Assembly: GCA_964441235.1 (NCBI GenBank)
Contig: CAYTUQ010000010.1
Location: forward strand, 15,448 to 79,447
DNA length: 64,000 nucleotides
Source of the DNA: BS750m-G69 sp964441235
Lineage (GTDB): Bacteria > Fidelibacterota > UBA2242
Direction: 5' to 3'
The position numbers and the translations under genes are program-made. Under the pieces are notes generated by a model. The model saw nothing but the letters and a program-made list of their open reading frames with translations. It made no database searches and was not told the origin of the DNA. Below, one piece after another: positions 51,351 through 60,056 of this stretch (its first letter is position 1; each line of letters begins with the position of its first letter).

Positions 51351-52415
51351 ATGCAAAAAGAACATATCTTAGATGAGTGTATAGAGCAGCTTCGGCATTT
51401 GCCGCTGGTTAAAGGGGTGAAACAGATTGAAAAAAGTAATGTAAACGGAGAAAGACAATTTGACGTTTTTCTGGATGTTGATACAGAAATGGAGCATTTA
51501 CATTTTGGTGTTGAAGTAAAAAGTATATTGAAAAGACCTATTCCTGATCACCTGTTTGTTCTAAAAAAGAAGAGTAAAGTGCCGATTCTTCTAATGGCTG
51601 AATATATAAATGCGTCAATTGCTAACGATTTGAAGAGAAATCAAATATATTTTATTGATTCTCTAGGAAATGCTTATATCCATATCCTGGGGTCAATTTA
51701 TACGGATATTCAGGGTAAGAAACCGGAAAAGCGAAGAGAAAAGCGGACAACAGCACTGTTTCAGCCTAAAGGCATGCAACTACTTTTTATATTACTTACC
51801 GATAAAGAGGCTGTAAATGATACTATACGTACCTTAGCTAAGAAAGCAAATATATCCAATGATCGAGCCTTTGCAGTAATGAATGAGCTGAAAGAGAAAG
51901 GATTTATCTTGGAAACTGGCAAGAGAGAGAACCGACTTATCAATATAAAATCCTTACTTGAGAAGTGGCTGATAAATTATGGTGATCGGCTGAGACCCAA
52001 ACTATTTCTGGGAGCCTACAAAGTGAGTCCAGTATTAATTGACAGTTTAGAAGATGAATTGAATGTTGCCTTTGGTGAACAGGTAAAAACATACGCCTTT
52101 GGGGGTAGTATCGGTGCCGATATTTTAACGGATTATTATCGTGGTTCGAGCGCCGAAATATTTATTAAGCCGGATATATTGGAAAAGGTGAGAATGACTC
52201 TTAAATTGCTTCCTGCCCGGGAGACTAACCTGACCTTATTTAATCTTTTTTCCCCTAAATTGATTTACGGTAAAGTAAAAATAAATTACCCTGTCGTTCA
52301 TCCTTTATTTATTTATGCTGAACTTTTATACAACGGTGGCGGTAGGGAGATAAATACTGCTAAACGTATATACAACGAATATCTAAAGCAGGATTTTGAT
52401 GGATCTGAAGCCTGA
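51351..52415 (+). CDS. AbiEi-like type IV antitoxin/regulator
   Basis: 354 aa. A nuclease-fold-like N-terminus (QFDVFLDVDTEMEHLHFGVE then VKS, cf. D...ExK), a winged helix around 150-200 (IRTLAKKANISNDRAFAVMN, ELKEKGFI), and a C-terminal region (TYAFGGSIGADILTDYYRGS) seen in AbiEi-family proteins. It precedes and overlaps a nucleotidyltransferase-like gene as in AbiE systems, and has a palindromic operator. The antitoxin role is inferred. Confidence 0.75.
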   Translation: MQKEHILDECIEQLRHLPLVKGVKQIEKSNVNGERQFDVFLDVDTEMEHLHFGVEVKSILKRPIPDHLFVLKKKSKVPILLMAEYINASIANDLKRNQIYFIDSLGNAYIHILGSIYTDIQGKKPEKRREKRTTALFQPKGMQLLFILLTDKEAVNDTIRTLAKKANISNDRAFAVMNELKEKGFILETGKRENRLINIKSLLEKWLINYGDRLRPKLFLGAYKVSPVLIDSLEDELNVAFGEQVKTYAFGGSIGADILTDYYRGSSAEIFIKPDILEKVRMTLKLLPARETNLTLFNLFSPKLIYGKVKINYPVVHPLFIYAELLYNGGGREINTAKRIYNEYLKQDFDGSEA

Positions 52416-53202
52416 AATTGGTCAAGTGATTAAAATCTTAGATGATTACTTTAAGAAAAATAACATCTCTTTTGTGCTTATCGGGGCATTAGTTCCGTTA
52501 TTCATGATAGATTTTAAAGAGAAGAATGGTGTTGGCTATGGTATTAGACCTACGTACGATATTGACTACTCTGCTCTGGTAAATAGTTGGAGCGAATATA
52601 GGCGTATTAAACAGGAATTGATTGCAAGAGGTTTTAAGGCAAAGAAAAGTGAGCCGGAGCATCGTTTATTTTTTAATGATGTAGCAGTTGATATAATCCC
52701 ATATGGGGATAATTTGCTTGAACATAATATACTGGTTTGGCCTAAATCTGGACATCAAATGAATATGGTAGGCTTTGATATCGTTTTCCAGCATGCTCAG
52801 CAACTGAAAGTCAGCGAAACCCTAACAATTTCGACGATTCCTATATTTTTATCTGTTTATACAAAGATGATCGCACTTTTGGATAGGCATTCGCAGAACG
52901 ATTTGATGGATATTTTTTATATGCTCAATCATTATGAAGAAGTAAGTGTAAGCAATCGGCGATTTGATCTATTTGAGATTGAAGGTATCTATTATGAAAA
53001 TAGTGGAGCGTACTTGGTAGGAGTGGATTTGAAGAAGGTGCTTTCACCACAAATGTTCAAGAGTATTCTGGGTTTCTTTAATTTCATCGATGATCCTGAT
53101 AATACTATTTTATACGAAATTGCAAGAAAATCAAATCAGAAGCCCTTAGAACTCATTGACTTAATTATGGCATTCAAGAAAGGTCTTGGTATCGAATTGT
53201 GA
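52399..53202 (+). CDS. Nucleotidyltransferase-like protein (AbiEii-like partner)
   Basis: 267 aa from the ATG at 52399, overlapping the previous gene by 17 nt. FVLIGALVPLF and RPTYDIDYSALV match the GS/GA...TxDID core of AbiEii-like nucleotidyltransferases, with the later acidic strand in VAVDIIPYG. Likely the toxin partner of the AbiEi-like protein. Confidence 0.75.
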   Translation: MDLKPEIGQVIKILDDYFKKNNISFVLIGALVPLFMIDFKEKNGVGYGIRPTYDIDYSALVNSWSEYRRIKQELIARGFKAKKSEPEHRLFFNDVAVDIIPYGDNLLEHNILVWPKSGHQMNMVGFDIVFQHAQQLKVSETLTISTIPIFLSVYTKMIALLDRHSQNDLMDIFYMLNHYEEVSVSNRRFDLFEIEGIYYENSGAYLVGVDLKKVLSPQMFKSILGFFNFIDDPDNTILYEIARKSNQKPLELIDLIMAFKKGLGIEL

Positions 53203-53246
53203 CCTATTTTTGTAATACTTCCAGTATTTAAAGAGAAATAAAAACA

Positions 53247-53266
53247 AAATCCTACAGGGAGGATTT
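53247..53266. terminator. Bidirectional terminator
   Basis: AAATCCT pairs with AGGATTT across ACAGGG, between two convergent genes and touching the MFS stop codon; T-rich on one side and A-rich on the other. Confidence 0.6.
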
Positions 53267-54476
53267 ATATTTTATAAGCATCAATATCCCGCATAAATAG
53301 GCTCAAGATAGTACCTATACCGAAGAGGATGGCGATTAGAACCATATTGAATCCTAATATAAGTATGATTCCCCCAATTTGTCCTATAAGCATTAATACA
53401 CCATTTGACGTTGCCTCAGGCACAGGATAGGTGATTTCAGCGGCGTATGTCAGCCCAATTGGTAATGCGGATACTAATAGAAACCCGTATAAAAATGAGA
53501 TAATGCAGAGAGGAATAAAATAGGGAATGTATGCTAATAGTAATGTTAGAGGCACTCCGGATCCTACAGCAATACTTAAAAAGATACGGCGTTTGTGATA
53601 TTTATCCGAAAGAGCAGATAGAATAACAGCTCCCAATATTCCTCCAAAAACCAGTAATCCTCCGATTATTCCTGAAGCCTGAACCTCAAGAGATGGCGGA
53701 ATATCAATAACACGAGTAGTATCAAACACCAGATCAATTTCAGAGCTAATCGCATTAAAAGCACCTATCCCAAAGAATAATAAAATAAAAAGGAAGATAA
53801 AATCACGGTTCTTGAAGATATCTTTTAATCCTTCCACCATTAATGTTTTGCTTTTTAACCAATAAGCATTAGGTGCTTCAGCCGGTTTATCTTTGACGAA
53901 TATTATATATAGAGCCATAAATATCAACGATACAATACCATAGATAAGGAGTGCTGTGTGGATATTATAAGTATCAAAAAGAAATGGAGTTGCTACCATA
54001 CCAATGATTGCGCCGAGTAGTATAGACATGGTTCCTAAACCCGTAGCAAGAGTTTTTTCTTTTTCCGGAAACCAATTTGTAGCCAGTTTCGTAAAGGAGT
54101 TCAAAACGAAGGGCTGACCAATTGCACATCCTGTTTGACAGATGAGGATCAGTGTATAATTTGGAGAAAATGAACGAAGGAGACCAAAAAGCCCGGTGAG
54201 AATTACACCAATACCTGTACCCCATTTCAGACCGTATTTATCAATACACCAGCATGCCGGGAAATTGACAGGGATATAAGCGATCATAAAAACCATGGCA
54301 AGCATAATTATTGCATTCGTGCTTACTCCATATTGAGTGGCTACTTCAGTTGTAATAGGTGCGAATGTAATCCAGATTATCTGAGTCATAAGTCCTACTA
54401 ACATAAAAAGTACCAGTACAACCCACCTATAAGAAGAAACCTGATAAGAAGATGAATGTTTTTCGGTATTTGTCAT
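53265..54476 (-). CDS. MFS transporter
   Basis: 403 aa with 12 predicted membrane helices. The loop between helices 2 and 3 reads NFPACWCIDKYGLKWG (the MFS D-x-x-G-x-x-x-G type motif), with the related SDKYHKRRIF between helices 8 and 9. It resembles FLVCR-like transporters. Substrate unknown. It lies 11 nt upstream of the yggS reading on the same strand, downstream in transcription. Confidence 0.87.
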   Translation of the reverse strand: MTNTEKHSSSYQVSSYRWVVLVLFMLVGLMTQIIWITFAPITTEVATQYGVSTNAIIMLAMVFMIAYIPVNFPACWCIDKYGLKWGTGIGVILTGLFGLLRSFSPNYTLILICQTGCAIGQPFVLNSFTKLATNWFPEKEKTLATGLGTMSILLGAIIGMVATPFLFDTYNIHTALLIYGIVSLIFMALYIIFVKDKPAEAPNAYWLKSKTLMVEGLKDIFKNRDFIFLFILLFFGIGAFNAISSEIDLVFDTTRVIDIPPSLEVQASGIIGGLLVFGGILGAVILSALSDKYHKRRIFLSIAVGSGVPLTLLLAYIPYFIPLCIISFLYGFLLVSALPIGLTYAAEITYPVPEATSNGVLMLIGQIGGIILILGFNMVLIAILFGIGTILSLFMRDIDAYKI

Positions 54477-54487
54477 ATTTTATACTC

Positions 54488-55183
54488 CTATAATTTACAT
54501 TTTCTCGGCCCGAATATTGCCGTTCCTATTCTCACCATATTAGCGCCTTCCTCTATGGCAACTTTATATGAATTTGTCATTCCCATTGAAAGAGTTTTCA
54601 TCTCGACACCCGGCAAATTAAGTCCTCTAATTTTTCTGGAAAATCCTCTCACCTTTCGGAAATAAGGCCTACTCTGTTCAGGATCTCCTCCAATCGGTCC
54701 GATTGTCATCAATCCTTCCAATCTTAGATGTTCAAGTTCCGAAATGCTTTTAGCCAATTTCTCTATGATTTTGTAATCTGGTTTAATACCTGATTTTGAA
54801 ATTTCGCTGCCTATATTTATTTCAATATAAATAGGAATCACTTTTTTCTCGGCATGCTCAACTCTTTTATCGATAGCTTGTGCCATTTCCAAAGAATCAA
54901 CAGTCTGAATAATATCGAAAATTTTTAGTGCTTTATTTATTTTGTTTGTTTGCAGATGACCAATCATGTGCTACCTGACTTTTTCTCTTTCTTTGAACAG
55001 AGTATTGCAGATTTTTTCTCCCTCCTGAACATAATTTTCGCCAATATCTGTAGCACCTGCTTTTATAACCTCTATTACTTCGTTAGTGGTTCTCTGTTTT
55101 GCTGCCACGACAATTGTTACGTATTCAGGGATTGATTCTCTAATTTTTTGATAATTTTCTGTAATAGACATTTTTATCCCCAT
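54488..55183 (-). pseudogene. yggS: YggS/PLP homeostasis protein with an in-frame amber codon
   Basis: Two frames in register, 55183-54974 and 54970-54488, are separated only by TAG at 54973-54971. The join reads EKVR-stop-HMIGHLQTNK, where the family has the conserved WHFIGxLQxNK, so Trp has become amber. Together they give about 231 aa, the normal length. Features: VVAAKQRT with the PLP lysine, GENYVQE, LSMGMTNSYKVAIEEGANMV and RIGTAIFG. Either a fresh nonsense mutation in a conserved gene, a suppressed codon, or a sequence error. Confidence 0.85.
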
Positions 55184-55195
55184 CTTATTGTCAAT

Positions 55196-56128
55196 TTATA
55201 TTTTATAGAATTTTCTTCCCAGATTCCAATATCGTTTTGTACTTACTTTGTTTTCAGCATAAGATTCATGCCATCTTTCAGGAACGGGCATATTTTTATA
55301 TAAACTTTTACGTTGTGCTTCAAGAAGCAATCTCGGCTTTTTCATGAAGTCAGCAGCACATATGATATTCTTTTTTGTCTTATTTGCTAATTCGTCAAGC
55401 CATTTAAGCCCACTGCAATTTCTCAATAAGTGATGATCGAGAATTAATATATCAACTTGTTGTGAGAGCTTTATAGCTCTGTCCCATGCTGCTTTGACCT
55501 GTTCTTCATTAAGTTGAGATAGATAAATAGGAGGCCCGCTAGCTAACACAATATCAGGGTTCCATGATAATATTTGAGAGATGGATTCGTCGTTGAGGAG
55601 TTGAATATCAGAAGCGTGCACAAATACGTAATCTTCTTCGATTCTGGTCATCATAACTGTATATAAATTGTTGTTTGTTTCTCCATGTGGTACCGGTATG
55701 GAAAAACTCATAGCCCCGGATTCTTTTCCTTCTGCTACAATTAGCTCTTTATTAAGGGTAAATGAAATGGAAATTGCTCTTCTATCTTCAGTTTTGGAGA
55801 GGTTATAAGACTTAGCCCATATTTTAACTTCTGAGTTCAATCCTGCTATTTTTTCAATATCCAATTGATAAGGATTTGCGTCAGTTAGAGGTACATGATC
55901 ACCATGAAAATGGCTTATCACTATATCCGTAGCCTCAGACCATCTTTTTATGATATTTTTTTGTATTCTTTCATCTACTGCAACTTGAAAGGGATGGGGA
56001 AGCAATTTACTTCTTTTGTAACCTAAAGCTATTCCGGGATCGATTAAGATATTCTGATTTTTAGTTTTTACAAAACAGCAAAGACCTCGTACGCCTAAAG
56101 ACTCAGTACCTAAAATCTCAATTTCCAT
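55196..56128 (-). CDS. MBL-fold hydrolase, UPF0282-like
   Basis: 310 aa. MEIEILGTESLGVRGLCCFV, ILIDPGIALGYKRSKLLPHP and ISHFHGDHVPLTDANPY match UPF0282, a beta-lactamase-fold family best known from archaea. HFHGDH supplies the metal ligands and LILDHH near the C-terminus the last ones. Function unknown. It is followed after 12 nt by yggS. Confidence 0.83.
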   Translation of the reverse strand: MEIEILGTESLGVRGLCCFVKTKNQNILIDPGIALGYKRSKLLPHPFQVAVDERIQKNIIKRWSEATDIVISHFHGDHVPLTDANPYQLDIEKIAGLNSEVKIWAKSYNLSKTEDRRAISISFTLNKELIVAEGKESGAMSFSIPVPHGETNNNLYTVMMTRIEEDYVFVHASDIQLLNDESISQILSWNPDIVLASGPPIYLSQLNEEQVKAAWDRAIKLSQQVDILILDHHLLRNCSGLKWLDELANKTKKNIICAADFMKKPRLLLEAQRKSLYKNMPVPERWHESYAENKVSTKRYWNLGRKFYKI

Positions 56129-56208
56129 GACGAAATTTACAGTAATAATTTGTTATTCATAAAAATATTAATTGTTTAATTGTAGAACTGTTTTTTCCCT
56201 AATCAAAC

Positions 56209-56320
56209 AACTTAAGTTAAGTTCGCCTCGATGATTTTACTCAAGTTTCGATTAATTCATCTTGATGAAGTCTCGATGTAATATAGAGTTTTACATCAGA
56301 GAGCGGACTTAACTCAAGTT
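56209..56320. repeat. Long imperfect palindrome
   Basis: AACTTAAGTTAAGTTCGC (56209-56226) and GCGGACTTAACTCAAGTT (56303-56320) are inverted repeats with two mismatches. Inside lies TTCATCTTGATGAA. It may be another palindromic element or a regulatory structure. Confidence 0.55.
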
Positions 56321-56344
56321 TTTATCCACTACTGTATTAACTTT

Positions 56345-56542
56345 CTAAAGGCTTAACCCTGGATCATCTTCCGTAAAATGAAATATTTCTGTTTCAGCCT
56401 CCCGAAGGTCTTTTCTTTCTTCCAATAAAACTGAGATGTTATATATAGTGTTTTTCAGTTGCGTCAGGAGCTTACTCCCAACACAATAAATAACATAATC
56501 TCCAGCTATCTGTAAGATTCCATTAGCAAAGTCGTACCCTTC
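56345..56542 (-). pseudogene. Open fragment without start, unknown
   Basis: Minus-strand frame EGYDFANGILQIAGDYVIYC, then LLTQLKNTIYNISVLLEER and a stop. Protein-like composition, no start codon after the preceding stop. Probably the tail of a lost gene; family not recognised. The rest of the gap to 56715 shows nothing. Confidence 0.3.
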
Positions 56543-56715
56543 TTATTAGATGGGGATTTTTTTTTCAAAGGAGTGACAAAAGAGGGTTTTAAAAATTATT
56601 AGACGAAAACTGAGATATTACCTTTATTGTTCTATTTCTTTTCTCTAATAAAGGGGCTAAATTTTGGACGTTTTCTGCGGCTAAAGGAATTATTAGTAAT
56701 AAAAAAGAGACTATA

Positions 56716-57516
56716 TTGATTGACCAAGAAGCACTGTTAGGTTTTAAAAAGTGGTTCGCTGTTTATGTGAAAACGTTCCGATCAAATGATCCCGATTACC
56801 AGTTGAATATCGATTTGAAAGAGAAACATACACGGTTGGTCTGCGAAGGAATTATAGATATTGGGGAAAGTCTTGCTTTAAGCGAAGATGATCTTCGATT
56901 GGCAGAAGTAACCGCACTTTTCCATGATGTAGGCAGATTTGAACAATATGCCCGTTACGGTTCATTTTTAGATATGAAAACCGAAAATCATGCTCTGCTT
57001 GGTGTAAGAATTCTCCAAACAAATCATATATTGGATGCAATGGATGAAGAAACGAAGAAATTGATTTTCTATGCAATTTCTAATCATAATCGTGCATATC
57101 TACCTGATAATGAATCGGAAAGATTATTATTTTTCACAAAGTTACTTCGTGATGCTGACAAACTGGACATCTGGCGTGTTGTCACGGAGTACTACCATAA
57201 TAATAACGGAAAACGGAATGGTGCTTTAGAGCTAAATTTACCCGACACACCGGGAATTTCAGAGGGTGTTTACGATGATTTGATGAAGAGAAATGTAGTA
57301 AAAGCCAAGCACTTGAAAAATTTGAATGATTTCAAATTGCTTCAAATCGGATGGGTTTACGATGTGAATTTTCCAAGGTCTTTACAACTCGTTTGTGAAA
57401 GAAAATATATTGAGAAAATCTACAATGCGCTGCCTAAATCAGAGAAAGTGCTTGAAATTTATAAGGCTGTTCAGGATTATTTGGAAAAGAAATGTAATTA
57501 TGTGGAAGTAAATTAA
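56716..57516 (+). CDS. HD-domain phosphohydrolase
   Basis: 266 aa from TTG. Metal ligands: KHTRLVCEG (His), ALFHDVGRFEQY (HD near 69-70), ENHALLGV, and RDADKLDIWRV (Asp). Typical stand-alone HD nucleotidase/phosphohydrolase; substrate unknown. Confidence 0.87.
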   Translation: MIDQEALLGFKKWFAVYVKTFRSNDPDYQLNIDLKEKHTRLVCEGIIDIGESLALSEDDLRLAEVTALFHDVGRFEQYARYGSFLDMKTENHALLGVRILQTNHILDAMDEETKKLIFYAISNHNRAYLPDNESERLLFFTKLLRDADKLDIWRVVTEYYHNNNGKRNGALELNLPDTPGISEGVYDDLMKRNVVKAKHLKNLNDFKLLQIGWVYDVNFPRSLQLVCERKYIEKIYNALPKSEKVLEIYKAVQDYLEKKCNYVEVN

Positions 57517-57567
57517 TGCGAGATAAAACTTTCGATTTTCGCTATATTTGCCCTCAGGAGATGATTA

Positions 57568-58227
57568 TTGAATAATTCACTTATCCCAACGGGATCTCTT
57601 GATGAGAAAAAACATGCAAAGGGAATTTTTTCTCGGCTTAAGGAAGCATATCCGGAAGCACAGTGCTCACTAGAATTTGTCAATCCGAGAGAGTTGCTTG
57701 TTTCTACTATTCTTTCTGCCCAATGTACGGATAAGCGTGTGAATCAGGTAACACCAGCTCTTTTCGCAAAATATCCAACAGCAAAAGCGTTTGCAGAAGC
57801 ATCAATTGAAGAATTAAAGGATGATATACGTTCTACTGGATTTTATAATCATAAAGCAAAATCCATTAAAGAAGCGATGAAATCAATTGTCGAAAAATTC
57901 AATGGTGAAATTCCGGATAATATTGAAGATTTATTGAAATTTGAAGGCGTTGGGCGAAAAACGGCAAATGTTGTGCTTGGTGATGCATTTGGAATTCCAG
58001 GGATCGTCGTAGATACACATGTCAAGCGGCTGTCTGTTAGACTCGGATTGACAAAAAATGCAGATCCGGTAAAAATAGAATATGACTTGATGGAAGTTTT
58101 ACCAAAGAAAAACTGGATTCTTCTTGGGCATCTTATGATATATCATGGGCGTTCAGTTTGTACTGCGAGGAAGCCGAAATGTTCTAAATGTTTCTTAAAT
58201 GATATATGTCCCTCGGTTGAGTTATGA
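57568..58227 (+). CDS. nth: Endonuclease III
   Basis: 219 aa from TTG, with AGGAG 7 nt upstream. Helix-hairpin-helix FEGVGRKTANVVLGD with catalytic Lys near 131, the catalytic Asp in VDTHVKR, and a [4Fe-4S] C-x6-C-x2-C-x5-C loop (CTARKPKCSKCFLNDIC). Removes oxidised pyrimidines from DNA. Confidence 0.95.
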   Translation: MNNSLIPTGSLDEKKHAKGIFSRLKEAYPEAQCSLEFVNPRELLVSTILSAQCTDKRVNQVTPALFAKYPTAKAFAEASIEELKDDIRSTGFYNHKAKSIKEAMKSIVEKFNGEIPDNIEDLLKFEGVGRKTANVVLGDAFGIPGIVVDTHVKRLSVRLGLTKNADPVKIEYDLMEVLPKKNWILLGHLMIYHGRSVCTARKPKCSKCFLNDICPSVEL

Positions 58228-58267
58228 TAAGTTCCGTTTCTGATATAAATTAATTTTGAGGTTATCA

Positions 58268-58825
58268 ATGAAAACAGAGGAATTAATTCGAGAGCTTTTA
58301 ATAAATATTGGTGAGGATCCTGAACGTGCTGGTATTCAAAAAACGCCATATAGAGTGGCAAAAATGTGGGAGTATATTACAAAAGGGTATAATGTCGATG
58401 TTGAAGATTTGCTGAAAGAATCAATCTGTGACGATAAATATGATCAAATGATAGTAGTGAAGGATATTGATTATTACAGTATTTGCGAACATCATCTTGT
58501 GCCGTTTTTTGGAAAAGCACATGTTGCCTATATCCCTGATGGGAAAATTGTTGGGCTTAGTAAAATACCGCGTATCGTGGATGCTTTTGCCCGACGCTTA
58601 CAAATTCAGGAGAGAATGACAAACCAGATAGCTGAATCCCTTGAAAAAGCTTTGAAACCAAAAGGCGTGGCTGTAGTGATAGAAGCTCGTCATCTCTGTA
58701 TGCAGATGAGAGGTATTGAAAAACAAAATTCCTTAGTAACGACAAGTACGATGTTGGGTGAATTTCACTCAGAAGATCAGGCGAGGAATGAATTTTTACA
58801 ACTTATTGGACTTTCAAGGATATGA
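58268..58825 (+). CDS. folE: GTP cyclohydrolase I
   Basis: 185 aa from the ATG at 58268 (GAGG upstream); the TTG four codons earlier is less likely. IGEDPERAGIQKTPYRVAKM, zinc ligands in CEHHLVPFFG and HLCMQMRG, and VGLSKIPRIVDAFARRLQ. First enzyme of tetrahydrofolate or queuosine-type pterin synthesis. Confidence 0.95.
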   Translation: MKTEELIRELLINIGEDPERAGIQKTPYRVAKMWEYITKGYNVDVEDLLKESICDDKYDQMIVVKDIDYYSICEHHLVPFFGKAHVAYIPDGKIVGLSKIPRIVDAFARRLQIQERMTNQIAESLEKALKPKGVAVVIEARHLCMQMRGIEKQNSLVTTSTMLGEFHSEDQARNEFLQLIGLSRI

Positions 58826-59201
58826 GAGATTACTTACCACTGAGAACGCCGAGTACTCTAAGGTTCCAGATATAAAAGCAGTATTAATGATTTTCTTTTT
58901 TGAAATTATAGAAGTGAATAAAAAGGATGGTTTTGTCCCAAAGGGATCTCTTTGAGATAAAAAGTGATTATATGTGTCATTCTGATGATCCCGACTTGTC
59001 GGGAGAAGAAGAATCTCCGACGAGAACCAGTAGAGATTCTTTCCCAGGGGGACTTCTACGAAGCACTCGTACCTCGTTCATCTCAAAGAGACCTCTATGA
59101 GGGAATGACAGTTTTGATACTTTTTACGATTACATCAAAAAACGAGATTATAAAAATATTCTCTGCGCTTTCAGCGTTCTCTGTGTTTAAATGAGGTTAT
59201 T
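58826..59201. repeat. Repeat-rich gap
   Basis: CACTGAGAACGCCGAGTACT, CCCAAAGGGATCTCTTTGAG, GTCATTCTGATGATCCCGAC ... GAGGGAATGACA and CTGCGCTTTCAGCGTTCTCT words. GTCATTC and GAATGAC frame an internal set of hairpins (58976-59110). No gene supported. Confidence 0.6.
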
Positions 59202-60050
59202 ATGCCATTAATCGGATGCCATGTATCAATTGCGGGTGGAGTTGAAAATGCACCTATTCATGGTGGAGAATTAGGTTGCGAAGCTATACAGATTTTTACT
59301 GCAAACCAGATGCAGTGGAGAGGGAGTCCAATTTCCGAAGAGAGTAGAAGCAAATTCATGGAAGGATTGAAGGGCCAAGGAATAAGGCAGGTTGTTACAC
59401 ACGATTCGTATTTAATCAACCTCGGAAGTCCCGACCATGCAAAATTGGCAAAGTCAAGAAAAGCTTTTATTGATGAAATGGTCAGATCAGAATTCTTGAA
59501 TATACAGTATATCATTTTCCATCCCGGTTCACACATGGGTAGAGGCGATGATTATGCACTCAAAACAATTGCCGAAAGTCTGGATTATGCGATAGAGTCC
59601 AGGGCAAATTATAAATCCATTTTACTTCTGGAAAATACTGCCGGACAGGGGTCGAATGTCGGATATAAATTTGAGCAGCTAAGAAGCATAATTGATAAAT
59701 GCAGCTACCCGGAACGACTTGGAGTCTGCTTTGATACCTGCCATGCATTTGCTGCCGGTTATGATTTAGTAACGGAAGATGCTTATAATAAAACCTTCAA
59801 GGAATTCGATGATATAATCGGTCTTGACTATCTCCGTGTATTTCACATTAATGATTCCAAAAGAGAGCTTGGCTCGAGAATTGACAGGCATGCATGCTTG
59901 GGAGAGGGATTAATCGGCTGGGAATTTTTCCACCGGCTTGTTAATGATAAACAATTTACTGAGCTCCCTATGATATTGGAGACTCCGGGTGGAATTGAAG
60001 TTTTTGTGAAAGAGATTAAAGAGTTAAGAAAAGTAATAGAAAAAGGTTGA
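59202..60050 (+). CDS. nfo: Endonuclease IV
   Basis: 282 aa. IGCHVSIAGGVENAP, FHPGSHMG, LLENTAGQGSN, CFDTCHAFAAGYD, FHINDSKRELGS and DRHACLGEG carry the trinuclear zinc ligands of the family. Cleaves abasic sites. GAGG before the ATG. Confidence 0.95.
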   Translation: MPLIGCHVSIAGGVENAPIHGGELGCEAIQIFTANQMQWRGSPISEESRSKFMEGLKGQGIRQVVTHDSYLINLGSPDHAKLAKSRKAFIDEMVRSEFLNIQYIIFHPGSHMGRGDDYALKTIAESLDYAIESRANYKSILLLENTAGQGSNVGYKFEQLRSIIDKCSYPERLGVCFDTCHAFAAGYDLVTEDAYNKTFKEFDDIIGLDYLRVFHINDSKRELGSRIDRHACLGEGLIGWEFFHRLVNDKQFTELPMILETPGGIEVFVKEIKELRKVIEKG

Positions 60051-60056
60051 TTAACA

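Noticed and set aside
54971..54973. TAG reassigned to Trp or another amino acid genome-wide
   Set aside because: TAG is the natural stop of MoxR, DUF4340, the methyltransferase and LpdA here, so general reassignment does not fit.
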